A DNA stretch of 35,602 nt from JBECKR01 sp040235415 (GCA_040235415.1 JBECKR010000312.1:1-35602); one strand, 5' to 3'. Positions 15,181 through 24,171 are shown, counted from the first letter of the stretch. Numbers and translations: made by a program. Notes: generated by a model from the letters alone, not told the origin.

Positions 15181-17412
15181 TCAGGGACGGAGGACGAGGG
15201 CGCCGTCGGCGACGTCGATCGTGACCTTGCCCCCGCGTTCGAGGCGTCCGAACAGCAGGAGCTCCGTCAGCGGCGTCTTGACGTGCTCGTGCATCACGCG
15301 CGCGAGCGGACGCGCGCCGAATGCCGGGTCGAGGCCCTTCTCGGCGAGCCAGCGGCGCGCCGCATCGGTCAGCGCGATCGTGACCTTGCGCCCGGCCACC
15401 TGGTCGCGGAGCTCGCCGACGAACTTGTCGACGATGCGCTCCATGATCTCGATATCGAGGGCGCGGAACGCGATCCGGGCGTCCAGGCGGTTGCGGAACT
15501 CGGGGCTGAACAGCTTTTCCAGCGCCTTCGCGTCGGCGCCGGGCGTCCCCGAGCGCGTCTCGAAGCCCACCGGACGTTGCGCGAGCTCACGGGCGCCCGC
15601 GTTCGAGGTCATGAGCAGGATCGTCTGGCGGAAATCGGCCTGCTTGCCGTTGGTGTCGGTCAACGTGCCGTGGTCCATGATCTGAAGCAGGATGTTGAAG
15701 ACGTCCGGGTGCGCTTTCTCGATTTCGTCGAGCAGGAGCACGGCGTGGGGCGACTGGCTGACCGCCTCGGTCAGGAGACCGCCGCGGTCGTAACCGACGT
15801 AGCCGGGAGGGGCGCCGACGAGGCGGGCGACGGAGTGCCGCTCCATGTACTCGCTCATGTCGAACCGCAGGAACGCGATCCCCAGCACCTTCGCGAGCTG
15901 CTTCGTGACCTCGGTCTTCCCGACACCGGTCGGACCGGTCAAGAGGAAGCACCCGACCGGGCGGTCCGGCTCGCGCAGCCCGGCGCGCGACGTCTTGATC
16001 GCGGCGACGAGCCGCTCGATCGCGTGGTCCTGGCCGAACACCACCCGCTTCAGCTCGGCCTCGAGGTTCAGCAACCGGTCGCGATCGCTGCCCTTCACCC
16101 GCTGGACCGGGATCTGCGCCATCGAGGCCAGAACCCGCTCGATCTCGGAGACCCCGACCTGCTTGCGCCCGGCGAGCGCTGCCGTCGCCCCGGCCTCGTC
16201 GATGAGGTCGATCGCCTTGTCCGGGAGCCTGCGGTCGCGTAGGTACCGTCCCGCGAGCTCGGCCGCGGAGCGCAGCGCCGCCGTGCTGTAGCGGACGCCG
16301 TGGTGCTCCTCGTAGCGCGATTGCAAGCCGCGCAGGATCGCGACGGTGTCGTCGATGCTCGCCTCCTTGACCTCGATCTTCTGGAAGCGGCGCGCGAGCG
16401 CGCGATCCCGTTCGAAGTACTGGCGGTAGTCCTCCCACGTCGTCGCGCCGATGAACCGCAGCGTCCCGGCCTCGAGCGCGGGTTTCAAGAGGTTGGACGC
16501 GTCCGTCGTGCCGCTTCCCGCGGCGCCGGCGCCGACGAGCGTGTGGATCTCGTCGATGAACAGGATCGATCTCGGCTTGTCCTCGAGCGCTCGAATGACG
16601 GCCTTCAAGCGATTCTCGAAGTCGCCGCGGTAGCGCGTTCCCGCGAGCAGCGCCCCGAGATCGAGGCGATGGATCGAGACGTCGCGAAGCGGCTCCGGGA
16701 CCGACCCTCCCGCGATCTTGAACGCCAGCCCCTCGACGAGAGCGGTCTTCCCGACGCCAGGATCGCCGACGAACACCGGGTTGTTCTTGCGGCGCCGCTG
16801 GAGCACGTGGATCGCACGGTCGATCTCGAGCGCGCGGCCGATCAGCGGATCGATGGCGCCCTGCCGCGCGAGCGCCGTGAGATCTCTCGCGAACGCCTCG
16901 AGCGGGTCCTCGACGGCCAGATCCTCGTCGTCGCCTCCGGGAAGCGGCCGGCCGGTGGGGGCTCCGACCGCGCCGTCCTTGGTCTCGCCGTGGGCGAGGA
17001 AGTTCACGACGTCGAGCCGGCGCACACCCTGCTCCTCGAGGAAGTGCACGGCGTAGCAGTCCGGTTCGTCGAACAGCGCGACCAGCAGGTCGTAGGCCTC
17101 GATCTGCTCCCGCCGCCCGTTGCCTTCGACGTGCGCCGCCGCGCGGCTGAGGACGCGCTGGACGCCGCGGGACAGGCGCGGCTCGCCGTCGTCGTCGTCC
17201 CGACGCGGGGTGATCTCGTGATCGAGGTACTTCCTCAACCGCTCCCGAAGGCGCTCGAGGTCGGCGCCCGAGCTTCGCAGCACCTTCGCGGTGCGCTCGT
17301 CCATGACGAGCGCCGAAAGCAGGTGCTCGAGCCCCGCGAACTCGTGCGACCGGCTCGCCGCTTCGGTGAGCGCGACCGAGAGCGAGATCTGGGCGTCGGT
17401 CGAGAGTCTCAT
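15181..17412 (-). CDS. clpA: ATP-dependent Clp protease ATP-binding subunit ClpA
   Basis: The unfoldase that feeds substrates to ClpP. The 743-residue protein has an N-domain (1-140), AAA1 with Walker A GDPGVGKT (216-223) and Walker B FIDEIH (285-290), and AAA2 with Walker A GPTGVGKT (493-500) and LLDEIEKAHPDV. A VGF loop before the conserved FSPEFRNRLD is in the place of the IGL/IGF loop that docks on ClpP. It lacks the long middle coiled coil of ClpB, which identifies ClpA. ATG 17412 overlaps the clpS stop by ATGA. clpP is not in the window. Confidence 0.95.
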   Translation of the reverse strand: MRLSTDAQISLSVALTEAASRSHEFAGLEHLLSALVMDERTAKVLRSSGADLERLRERLRKYLDHEITPRRDDDDGEPRLSRGVQRVLSRAAAHVEGNGRREQIEAYDLLVALFDEPDCYAVHFLEEQGVRRLDVVNFLAHGETKDGAVGAPTGRPLPGGDDEDLAVEDPLEAFARDLTALARQGAIDPLIGRALEIDRAIHVLQRRRKNNPVFVGDPGVGKTALVEGLAFKIAGGSVPEPLRDVSIHRLDLGALLAGTRYRGDFENRLKAVIRALEDKPRSILFIDEIHTLVGAGAAGSGTTDASNLLKPALEAGTLRFIGATTWEDYRQYFERDRALARRFQKIEVKEASIDDTVAILRGLQSRYEEHHGVRYSTAALRSAAELAGRYLRDRRLPDKAIDLIDEAGATAALAGRKQVGVSEIERVLASMAQIPVQRVKGSDRDRLLNLEAELKRVVFGQDHAIERLVAAIKTSRAGLREPDRPVGCFLLTGPTGVGKTEVTKQLAKVLGIAFLRFDMSEYMERHSVARLVGAPPGYVGYDRGGLLTEAVSQSPHAVLLLDEIEKAHPDVFNILLQIMDHGTLTDTNGKQADFRQTILLMTSNAGARELAQRPVGFETRSGTPGADAKALEKLFSPEFRNRLDARIAFRALDIEIMERIVDKFVGELRDQVAGRKVTIALTDAARRWLAEKGLDPAFGARPLARVMHEHVKTPLTELLLFGRLERGGKVTIDVADGALVLRP

Positions 17413-17753
17413 TCGGGCTCCGCCGTGAGCTTCAGCGGCATCCCCATCTCGCGGGCCTCCTCCGAGACGGTCGCGACCTTCGTCTCGGCGAGGTCCCGGG
17501 GGTAGACGCCCGCCACGCCGCTGCCCTTGTGGTGCACCTGCAGCATGACGTGCGTCGCCTCGGCCACGGTCTTCTCGAAGTGCTTCATCAGAACGTAGAC
17601 CACGAAGTCCATGGTGGTGTAGTCGTCGTTGTGGACCACGACACGCCACGGGCGGGGACGCCGCGTCCGCGTCCGTTCCCTCGTCGCGGTGCGCTCGCCG
17701 CCCTGCTGCTTCCGCTCGCTCATGTCGTCGTCGGGACCGGGGACCCCGGACAT
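17409..17753 (-). CDS. clpS: ATP-dependent Clp protease adaptor ClpS
   Basis: A 114-residue adaptor that delivers N-degron substrates to ClpA. The core has VVVHNDDYTTMDFVVYVL, where Asn42-Asp43-Asp44 bind the substrate alpha-amino group, followed by VHHKGSGVAGVY with the conserved His. The first 35 residues form a charged flexible tail that ClpS uses to engage the unfoldase. The ATG at 17753 overlaps the aat stop by one base (TAATG); Met11 at 17723 is an alternative start. Confidence 0.94.
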   Translation of the reverse strand: MSGVPGPDDDMSERKQQGGERTATRERTRTRRPRPWRVVVHNDDYTTMDFVVYVLMKHFEKTVAEATHVMLQVHHKGSGVAGVYPRDLAETKVATVSEEAREMGMPLKLTAEPE

Positions 17754-18496
17754 TATAGGTCAGCGCGACGCATGCCGTCGTCGTGGCGGAACGCCGCGCC
17801 GTCGGCGAGATCGTCGTCGATCCGCCACGGCCCGGCACGGCGCCGCGCCGCGAGGGAGCTCCCGAGCACCGCGAGGTAGCGCGACCTCGGCCAGTCCTCG
17901 GCGCCGAACCGGACGACGTGCTCGCTCCGGATCTGCGCGTCGAACAGGGAGAATCCCCATCGCGAGATTTGGCGGACGAGCGTCACGAGAGCGACCTTCG
18001 AGGCGTCTGGGATCCGCGCGAACATCGACTCCCCGACGAACACGCCGCCGACGGCGACGCCGTACAGCCCCCCCGCGAGTTCGTCGTCGGTCCACGCCTC
18101 GACGGAGTGCACGTGACCGGCGTCGTGCAGTTTCCCGAACGCCTCCATGATCCCGCTCGTGATCCAGGTCCCGGGGCCGGTCGGGCGGGGCGCGTCGGCG
18201 CACCGCCGGATGACCTCGCGAAAGGCGCGATCGATCGAGACCCGGAACCGGCCGGTCTTGATCTTCCGGGCCAGCCGCCTGGGGACGTGGAGATTCGACG
18301 GCACGATCACCGTCCGGGGATCCGGCGAGAACCAAAGCAACGGGTAGCGACGATGAGGCCACGGGAAGATACCCGAGCGGTACGCCAGCAGGACGCGCTC
18401 GGGGCGAAGGTCGCCGCCGATCGCGAGAAGCCCGTCCTCGTCCGCCTCGGAGGCGGGAGGGAACACGAGGGCGCGCGACAGGCGGTAGACGGTCAA
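17753..18496 (-). CDS. aat: Leucyl/phenylalanyl-tRNA-protein transferase
   Basis: Adds Leu or Phe from aminoacyl-tRNA to N-terminal Lys/Arg of proteins, creating an N-degron. The 247-residue protein has YRLSRALVFPP, GLLAIGGDL, WFSPDPR (55-61), GTWIT, GGLYGVAVGGVFVGESMF and SLFDAQ, all family signatures. The TTG at 18496 is chosen because GGGGAA lies six bases upstream and no in-frame ATG fits; the long open frame upstream has no homology. The aat, clpS and clpA genes overlap end to end, so tagging, recognition and unfolding are made from one transcript. Confidence 0.94.
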   Translation of the reverse strand: MTVYRLSRALVFPPASEADEDGLLAIGGDLRPERVLLAYRSGIFPWPHRRYPLLWFSPDPRTVIVPSNLHVPRRLARKIKTGRFRVSIDRAFREVIRRCADAPRPTGPGTWITSGIMEAFGKLHDAGHVHSVEAWTDDELAGGLYGVAVGGVFVGESMFARIPDASKVALVTLVRQISRWGFSLFDAQIRSEHVVRFGAEDWPRSRYLAVLGSSLAARRRAGPWRIDDDLADGAAFRHDDGMRRADL

Positions 18497-18525
18497 GTCG
18501 GTTCCCCGACGGGGTTCGCAATGGG

Positions 18526-18531
18526 ATGATA
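18526..18531 (-). promoter_or_regulatory. Candidate -10 for aat-clpS-clpA
   Basis: Minus-strand TATCAT about 30 bases before the aat start, in the 78-base divergent gap to the glycosyltransferase gene. No clear -35. Confidence 0.3.
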
Positions 18532-18574
18532 GCCGAAGGCACGACCGAGAACCGTTCGGTCCGGAGGCGCGCAG

Positions 18575-19261
18575 GTGGTCACGCTCATCCTGCCGACGCT
18601 CGACGAGGAGGCGTACCTCCCGGCGACGCTCGAGGCCCTCCTGCCCCAGGCCCGAGCCGAGGGGGCCGAGGTCCTCGTCGTCGACGGCGGCAGCGGAGAC
18701 CGCACGCGCGACGTCGCGTGCGCGCGCGCCGGCGTCGGCGTTATCGAAGCCGGCCGCGGGCGCGGCCGACAGATGAACGCCGGGGCACGGGCCGCCCGGG
18801 GGTCGCTGCTGGCGTTCGTGCCGGCGGACACCCTGCTCCCTCCGGGCGCGGTCGCGGCGCTCGCCGAGGTCGACGCCCGCGGCCGGCCCGAGGCCGGAGG
18901 CTTCCGGCAGCGCTTCGATCGCGGAGGGATCGGTCTCGCGACGATCTCGCGGCTCCACAACCTCCGGGCCCGCTTGACCGGCGTGATGTACGGCGACCAG
19001 GTCCCGTTCGTCCGGGCCGAGCTGTTTCGGGACCTCGGCGGCTATCGCGAGGACCGGGACCTCGAGGACGTCGAGCTCGGCACGCGCCTTCGACGCATCA
19101 CCCGTCCCCGGCTCCTCCCGCTCGCCGTCACGACGTCGGCGCGGCGCTTCGTGCGTCACGGTGTCGCGCGCGCCACGTGGGACGCGGCGTGGATCCTGTT
19201 CGCATGGACGTTCCTGCGCCGTGTCCGGTCGTCGCGCACGTTCTTCGACCCGGTGCGATGA
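18575..19261 (+). CDS. Family 2 glycosyltransferase (TIGR04283-like)
   Basis: A 228-residue GT-A glycosyltransferase. It starts VTLILPTLDEEAYLPATL, then EVLVVDGGSGDRTRDVA (the VDGGSxDxT nucleotide-binding segment), RGRQMNAGARAARG and a PADTLLP segment in place of the usual DxD; the end is TFLRRVRSSRTFFDPV. This pattern resembles the TIGR04283 transferase family, which is often encoded with radical-SAM/selenodomain proteins; none is visible here. A C-terminal hydrophobic stretch (AAWILFAWTFL) may touch the membrane. GTG 18575 follows GGAGG. Confidence 0.82.
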   Translation: MVTLILPTLDEEAYLPATLEALLPQARAEGAEVLVVDGGSGDRTRDVACARAGVGVIEAGRGRGRQMNAGARAARGSLLAFVPADTLLPPGAVAALAEVDARGRPEAGGFRQRFDRGGIGLATISRLHNLRARLTGVMYGDQVPFVRAELFRDLGGYREDRDLEDVELGTRLRRITRPRLLPLAVTTSARRFVRHGVARATWDAAWILFAWTFLRRVRSSRTFFDPVR

Positions 19262-19348
19262 ACCGGGCTCGCGCGGGGAGGGTAGGATGGGACGAGTCGG
19301 GGACGCGACGCCCGCGAAGAACCGACGAAAACCGAAAGGAGATCGAGG

Positions 19349-20200
19349 ATGGACGGTAGTCAGAGCGGCTTCGACCTCAACGTCGCGATCCAGAGCGCGA
19401 CCGCTTTGCTCTCGCAATGGGGCCTCAAGGTCGTCGGGGCGATCGCCCTGCTCCTCGTCGGGTTCGTCGTCGCGAAGGCGATCCGGCGGTCCCTGCGCCG
19501 AGCGCTCGAGCGTACGACGCTCGACAAGACGCTGGTGCCGTTCCTCTCCGGGCTGGCGTACTACCTGGCGCTGACGTTCGTCGTCATCGCGGTGCTGAAC
19601 GTCTTCGGCGTCCAGACCGCATCGCTCATCGCGGTCTTGGGCGCCGCCGGACTCGCGGTCGGTCTCGCGCTCCAGGGGACGCTGTCGAACTTCTCGGCCG
19701 GCGTCATGCTCCTGGTATTCCGTCCGTTCCGGGTGGGGGACTACGTCGACGCCGGCGGGACGGCGGGCTCGGTGCAGGAGATCGGGCTCTTCGCGACGGT
19801 GCTCGACACTCCGGACAACGTCCGCATCATCGTGCCGAATTCTTCGGTGTACGGGCAGACGATCCGGAACTACGCCGCCAACGACACTCGCCGCAACGAC
19901 ATGGTCGTCGGAATCGCGTATGACGACGACATCGCGGTCGCGATCCGGACGATCCACGAGGTCCTGTCCTCCGACGAGCGCGTGCTCGCGGAGCCGGCTC
20001 CCGTCGTGGCGGTGTCGGAGCTCGGCGATTCCTCGGTCAACCTCGTCGTGCGTCCGTGGTGCCGCAAGGAGGACTACTGGAACGTGCGGTTCGATCTGAC
20101 GCGCACGATCAAGGAGCGTCTCGAGGCCGCCGGCTGCTCCATTCCGTTCCCACAGCGCGACGTGCACCTGTTCCCGGCCGAGGGCGCCGCGAGCGCGTGA
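19349..20200 (+). CDS. mscS: Small-conductance mechanosensitive channel MscS
   Basis: A 283-residue inner-membrane channel that opens on hypo-osmotic shock. Two N-terminal TM helices are followed by the pore-lining TM3 at about 91-128 (LGAAGLAVGLALQGTLSNFS), with the Gly/Ala pattern that defines MscS, then the beta domain FRPFRVGDYV and the alpha/beta cytoplasmic cage ending FPQRDVHL. Length is nearly that of E. coli MscS (286). ATG 19349 follows AAAGGAG. A TAGGAT about 65 bases upstream could be its -10. It is convergent with an antiporter gene. Confidence 0.95.
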   Translation: MDGSQSGFDLNVAIQSATALLSQWGLKVVGAIALLLVGFVVAKAIRRSLRRALERTTLDKTLVPFLSGLAYYLALTFVVIAVLNVFGVQTASLIAVLGAAGLAVGLALQGTLSNFSAGVMLLVFRPFRVGDYVDAGGTAGSVQEIGLFATVLDTPDNVRIIVPNSSVYGQTIRNYAANDTRRNDMVVGIAYDDDIAVAIRTIHEVLSSDERVLAEPAPVVAVSELGDSSVNLVVRPWCRKEDYWNVRFDLTRTIKERLEAAGCSIPFPQRDVHLFPAEGAASA

Positions 20201-20209
20201 GGTCCGGCC

Positions 20210-20223
20210 TGAGCCGCGGCTCA
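20210..20223. terminator. Candidate terminator palindrome between mscS and antiporter
   Basis: Perfect 14-bp palindrome TGAGCCGCGGCTCA, a 5-bp stem with a CGCG loop, in the 20-base gap of two convergent genes; it includes the antiporter stop codon. There is no T-run. Confidence 0.3.
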
Positions 20224-22119
20224 GACGGGCGTCGACGCCGGCCCGGCGGCCTCGGGCTCCACCGGCCGCCAGCCGGCGCGGACCAGCCAGCCGCGCGCAA
20301 GATCGAGATGCTCGTCGAAAAGCACGGCGACGATCTCGTCGCCGGCGCGGAAGACGGTGTCTCCGTCGACCGGGCGGACGCGTCCGCCGCGCCGGACGAC
20401 GAGCGGGAGCACGAGCGTCTCGAGATCGTCCGGGAGGCTCTCCGGCACCGGACGGGTCGCGGGCTCGTCGTCGTCGCGGCGCCAGCGCTCGACCCGAGCC
20501 AGACCGCGCTCGAGCCGCAGGGTCCACAGATCCACGCTCCGGGGCTCGCCGAACAGCACGCGCGCACCGACGCCGGCCACCATCTCGCGCGTCACGCTCA
20601 GGTGGCCCTTGCGCAGGGCGACCCAGGCGTCTCGGACGCGGTACTCCTCTCGGGCCTTGCGTGCGAAAAGCAGGTTGATCTCGTCGTTGGCGGTGACGGC
20701 GAGCACGCCGGACCGACCATCGATCTCGGCGCGCTGCAGCACGCGATCGTCGAGCCCGCTGCCGTGCAGCACCCGCAGCCCCTCGTCCTGCGCCGCGCGG
20801 AACGCGTCGTGGCTCGAGTCGACGAGCACGATCTCCTCGCCGTCGTCGGCGAGCGCGCGCGCGAGGGAACGCCCGAGGTCGCCGGCCCCGAGCACGACGT
20901 AGCCGGTGTCGGTCTTGCGGCGGAGGCCGAGGAGCCCGGCGACGACTCCGCCGCTCAGCCCCTGGACGACGACGGTCCCGGCGATCACGAGGAACACGAG
21001 CGCGCGGAGCTCGCGCCCGCCGGGCACCCCGGCGGCATCCAGGCTCTGGGCGAACAACGACGACACCGCGGCGGCGACGATCCCGCGCGGTGCGAGCCAG
21101 GACAGGAACGCCTTCTCCCGCCAGCCGACTCCCGCCCCCCAAGTCCCGACGACGACGTTGAGCGGCCGGACCACCAGCATCAGGGCGAGGACCGTGAGCG
21201 CGCCGGCCCACCCCAGAGCGCGGACCTCCTCGAGGCGGACATCCGCGGCGAGCACGACGAACAGCAGCCCGATGAGCAGAACGGTGAGCTGCTCCTTGAA
21301 GTCCTTGAGGTCAGGGAGCGCCCGCGTGCGAACGTTGCCGACCGCGATTCCCGCGAACACGACCGCCACGATGCCGCTCTCCGGAAGCAGCGCGTTGCTC
21401 GCTTGGAACAGCACGAGCGCGAGCGCGAGCGTGAAGACGTTCTCGAGCCCCTCCGGGACGACCCGCTCGAGCCGGAGCAGCCAGGCGATCGCGAGTCCGC
21501 CGGCCGTGCCCAAGGCGAAGCCGAGCCCGAGGCGCGACACGAGGTCGAACGCGCCGACCGCGAGCGTCCGCCCGGTCGGCCGGCTGATGACGACTTCGAG
21601 CGCCACGACGGCGACGATCGCGCCGATCGCGTCCACGAGCACGCCCTCGGCCTCGAGCACCGTCGCGACCTGTCGCTTGACCCGGATGCGTCGCAGGAGC
21701 GGATTGATCACCGTCGGCCCCGTGACGATCACGAGCGTTCCGAACAGCGCCGACGGCGCCCAGTCCCAGCCCATGATCCCGCGCGCCGCGAGGGCGCCGC
21801 CGAGCGCGGTCACGAGCGCTCCGAGCGTGACGAGCTGCCGGATGCTCCGCACCTCGCGCCGTAGTCGTCCGAGGTCGAGGTTCATCCCGCCCTCGAACAG
21901 GATCACCGCAACGGCGAATCCGATCAGCACGCCGAACGTACCGTCGAGCGTCGCCGGCCTTACGACGTTCGCGACGTCGGGCCCGAGCACCACGCCCGTC
22001 CCGAGAAGCAGAACGATTCCGGGAACGCGCAGGTGCCGGGCGAGCGACTGCGCCAGCACGCCGGCGGCGAGCGCGAGCGCGAGCGTGAGCGCCGGGGATT
22101 CGAACGAGCCGTGGGTCAC
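20221..22119 (-). CDS. Cation/proton antiporter with C-terminal RCK domains
   Basis: A monovalent cation:proton antiporter (CPA family, NhaP-like). About 400 residues form a dozen TM helices, including VILFEGGMNLDL, VIVTGPTVINPLL (the TGP-T-x-x-P region), VLEAEGVLVDAIGAIVAV with the ion-binding Glu/Asp, and WLAPRGIVAAAVSSL. Next is a TrkA-N/RCK_N Rossmann domain (YVVLGAGDLGRSLARAL) and an RCK_C domain near the end (DGDTVFRAGDEIVAVL). RCK domains gate transport by nucleotide or ion binding. Na+, K+ or both could be the substrate. GTG 22119 is preferred; TTG 22146 would add nine residues and neither has a strong ribosome site. The upstream inositol-phosphatase-like gene ends 33 bases before. 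Confidence 0.9.
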   Translation of the reverse strand: MTHGSFESPALTLALALAAGVLAQSLARHLRVPGIVLLLGTGVVLGPDVANVVRPATLDGTFGVLIGFAVAVILFEGGMNLDLGRLRREVRSIRQLVTLGALVTALGGALAARGIMGWDWAPSALFGTLVIVTGPTVINPLLRRIRVKRQVATVLEAEGVLVDAIGAIVAVVALEVVISRPTGRTLAVGAFDLVSRLGLGFALGTAGGLAIAWLLRLERVVPEGLENVFTLALALVLFQASNALLPESGIVAVVFAGIAVGNVRTRALPDLKDFKEQLTVLLIGLLFVVLAADVRLEEVRALGWAGALTVLALMLVVRPLNVVVGTWGAGVGWREKAFLSWLAPRGIVAAAVSSLFAQSLDAAGVPGGRELRALVFLVIAGTVVVQGLSGGVVAGLLGLRRKTDTGYVVLGAGDLGRSLARALADDGEEIVLVDSSHDAFRAAQDEGLRVLHGSGLDDRVLQRAEIDGRSGVLAVTANDEINLLFARKAREEYRVRDAWVALRKGHLSVTREMVAGVGARVLFGEPRSVDLWTLRLERGLARVERWRRDDDEPATRPVPESLPDDLETLVLPLVVRRGGRVRPVDGDTVFRAGDEIVAVLFDEHLDLARGWLVRAGWRPVEPEAAGPASTPV

Positions 22120-22152
22120 GCGGGGGATCGTCGCATCCGGCCGCAAGCGGTG

Positions 22153-23010
22153 TCAAAGCAGCGCGGCGCGAAGCCCTGCCGCGAGCGCCGCGGTCGATGC
22201 CGAGACGACGCCGCCCGATTCCTCGTCGCGCGGCAGCGAGACACCCAGCGGAACGACGGCCCCGCCGGCCTCCTCGACGATCAGGCCGGGCGCGGCGATG
22301 TCGTGCCACGACAGGCGGGGCTCGACCATGGCGTCGAGCCGGCCCTCCGCGACGAGGACGTGCCCGAGGAAGTCCCCGAACCCGCGGGTGCGGCGCGCGT
22401 CCCGGGCGACGTCGGAGAATCGCCGCCAGAGGCCGTGCTCGTGAAAGTGGCGCAGGCCGCCGTGACCGATCGCGGCGTCGGCGATACGGGTCGCACCGGA
22501 GGTGCGCAGCCGGCGGCGCGACGCGCCCACGACCGTGGTGCCGCGGCCGGCGTGAGCCCCGGCGCCGCGGGCCGCCCACCACGTCTCGCCGTCGTCGTCG
22601 CGCGAGTCCCCGGCGTCCGCGACACCGAGCCGCAGGGCCGGCGCGTGCGCCACGCCGAGCACCGTATCGCCGTCGATCTCGAGCGCGATCAGCGAACCGA
22701 ACACCGGGATGCCGGCCACGAAGTTCTTCGTGCCGTCGATCGGGTCGATCACCCAGCGCGCCGAGGCCGGACCTTCCGCGCCGTACTCCTCGCCGAGGAA
22801 ACCGAAGCCCGGAGCCTCGCGGCGCAGGGCGTGTCGGATCGCCGCCTCGGCCGCGCGGTCGGCGGCGGTCACGGGTGAGCCGTCCGGCTTCGTGTCGACG
22901 TCGAGCGCCGGGTCCCGAAAGCGGGCCCGGAGGATCGCGGCGGCCGCTCGGCAGGCGCCGAGCGCGGCGGCCAGCAGTTGGTCGGTGTCGCGGGGGGACG
23001 GTGCCGTCAC
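22153..23010 (-). CDS. Inositol monophosphatase family protein (HisN-like possible)
   Basis: A Mg-dependent phosphatase of 285 residues. Metal ligands are visible in FLGEEYG (73-75), WVIDPIDGTKNF (89-94) and the C-terminal LSWHDIAAPGLIVEEAGG, where classic members have W-D. Substrates in this family are inositol phosphate, histidinol phosphate, 3'-phosphoadenosine 5'-phosphate or fructose bisphosphate; the PVFGSLIAL and WHDIAA segments resemble HisN-type proteins, but I cannot decide. GTG 23010 follows GGAGG. Confidence 0.86.
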   Translation of the reverse strand: MTAPSPRDTDQLLAAALGACRAAAAILRARFRDPALDVDTKPDGSPVTAADRAAEAAIRHALRREAPGFGFLGEEYGAEGPASARWVIDPIDGTKNFVAGIPVFGSLIALEIDGDTVLGVAHAPALRLGVADAGDSRDDDGETWWAARGAGAHAGRGTTVVGASRRRLRTSGATRIADAAIGHGGLRHFHEHGLWRRFSDVARDARRTRGFGDFLGHVLVAEGRLDAMVEPRLSWHDIAAPGLIVEEAGGAVVPLGVSLPRDEESGGVVSASTAALAAGLRAALL

Positions 23011-23044
23011 GTCAACCTCCGGAGCTCCCCGACAGGATAGCGCC

Positions 23045-23674
23045 TCAGGGTTCGACGGCCTCCCGCGGCCTCCGGCGCAGCCAGCCGCCTACGCTGAACC
23101 GCGTGCGGGCGCACGGCAGGACCTCGTGTTCCACGAGGTCGCTCCGGAAGGCGGCGAAGGTTCCGAGTCGCGGGACGACGTCGACCGCGGCTTCGCCGTG
23201 GCCGGCCGGCACGTACAGCCGGAGCTGGCCTCCGTCGTCGGGCTCCCAGCCGTCGTTGAGGTACAGCAGGACGGTCACGACTCGGTCCCGGACCTCCCGG
23301 AACTGGTCGAGGTGACGCCGATAGAACGACCCCGGTGGGTACGCCGCCCATTGCAGCTCGACGGTGCGGATCCCCGCGAACAGCTCGCGGTTCAGGTGCG
23401 CTCCGAGCGCCTCGACGCGGTCGAGGAGCGCCCGCTCACCCGGCGTCGCCGCTTCGGGATCGATCCAGCGGATGCGGTCGCCGCGCACGTCCTCGCGGAC
23501 CGCCATCCCCTCTCCGCGACCGATCCCGGCCGGCCGGAGCTCTCCCGAGCGATGCAGCCCGCGGATCCGCTCCGCGAGCGCCCGCGCGGTGTCGTCCGGG
23601 AGCAAGCCCTGCTCCGACACGATCCATCCGGGATCGATCATCGCCTCGGCAACCCGCGCGAACGTCGCGTCCAT
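23045..23674 (-). CDS. 2-oxoglutarate/Fe(II)-dependent dioxygenase (prolyl hydroxylase-like)
   Basis: A 209-residue protein of the SM-20/Egl-9-like family. The iron triad is His121-x-Asp123 (YRRHLDQF) and His183 (VEHEVLP), and Arg192 in TRFSVGGWLRRR binds 2-oxoglutarate. The double-stranded beta helix spans about residues 100-200 (VTVLLYLNDGW, GGQLRLYVP, GTFAAFRSD). Bacterial members hydroxylate prolines, for example in EF-Tu; that target is only a suggestion. ATG 23674 is chosen because the open frame upstream lacks homology. It sits 20 bases after the GNAT gene. Confidence 0.88.
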   Translation of the reverse strand: MDATFARVAEAMIDPGWIVSEQGLLPDDTARALAERIRGLHRSGELRPAGIGRGEGMAVREDVRGDRIRWIDPEAATPGERALLDRVEALGAHLNRELFAGIRTVELQWAAYPPGSFYRRHLDQFREVRDRVVTVLLYLNDGWEPDDGGQLRLYVPAGHGEAAVDVVPRLGTFAAFRSDLVEHEVLPCARTRFSVGGWLRRRPREAVEP

Positions 23675-23693
23675 CGCGGCTCCCGCGAGCTCG

Positions 23694-24116
23694 TCACAAC
23701 TTGAGCGCGAAGTGGTGGCTCGTGATGTCCATGCGGCGGGCGAGGTAAAAGCGGTGCGCGCCGAATCGTTGCACGCCGGAGTCGAGGTGAAACTCGTCGC
23801 AGCCCTCCCGGCGGGCAATCGCGACGAGATACTCGAACAACGCGCGGCCGTGGCCGCGTGACCGTCCGGACACCGCCGTGACGAGGTCGTCGACGTACAG
23901 GAACCGGCCCCAGGCGAGGCACTCCGAGACCCGATAGCCCGCGACCGCCCGGATCTCGCCGACGTCCTCGACGAACGCCAGGTGGTAGCCGGCCGCGGTC
24001 TGCTGCCGCCGCACGCGCTCGACGAAACCCTCGCGCGGAACGTGGCGGCGGAGCTCGGCCATCACGGACCAGCAGCGGTCGATGTCGACGTCGGAGTCGG
24101 CGATCCGGATCTGCAT
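23694..24116 (-). CDS. GNAT-family N-acetyltransferase
   Basis: 140 residues with the full GNAT fold: LYVDDLVTAVSGRSRGHGRALFEYLV contains the beta4 strand and the acetyl-CoA loop R-G-x-G-R/A (SRGHGR), followed by the CDEFHLDSGVQRFGAHRFYLARRM segment with the usual C-terminal Tyr. The ending FALKL is typical of bacterial GNATs of this length. The substrate is unknown. It has GGAGG just before its ATG and shares a divergent promoter region with the secreted protein gene at 24218. Confidence 0.92.
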   Translation of the reverse strand: MQIRIADSDVDIDRCWSVMAELRRHVPREGFVERVRRQQTAAGYHLAFVEDVGEIRAVAGYRVSECLAWGRFLYVDDLVTAVSGRSRGHGRALFEYLVAIARREGCDEFHLDSGVQRFGAHRFYLARRMDITSHHFALKL

Positions 24117-24139
24117 GCGGCCTCCGGGGAGTCGGCGAC

Positions 24140-24171
24140 ATTCTACGTCCGGTCGGACGCTTCGCTAGAAT
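24140..24171. promoter_or_regulatory. Divergent promoter pair (two TAGAAT hexamers)
   Basis: Minus-strand TAGAAT at 24140-24145 (for the GNAT at 24116) and plus-strand TAGAAT at 24166-24171 (for the gene at 24218) are arranged back to back. The identical hexamer on both sides supports TAGAAT as the local -10 preference. Confidence 0.45.

Noticed and set aside
16451..17505. Plus-strand open frames opposite clpA
   Set aside because: Antisense shadows of the well-supported clpA and clpS genes.
18497..21211. Upstream extension of the aat frame (total 1152 codons)
   Set aside because: Runs antisense through the glycosyltransferase and mscS genes with no family similarity; Aat is complete from TTG 18496.
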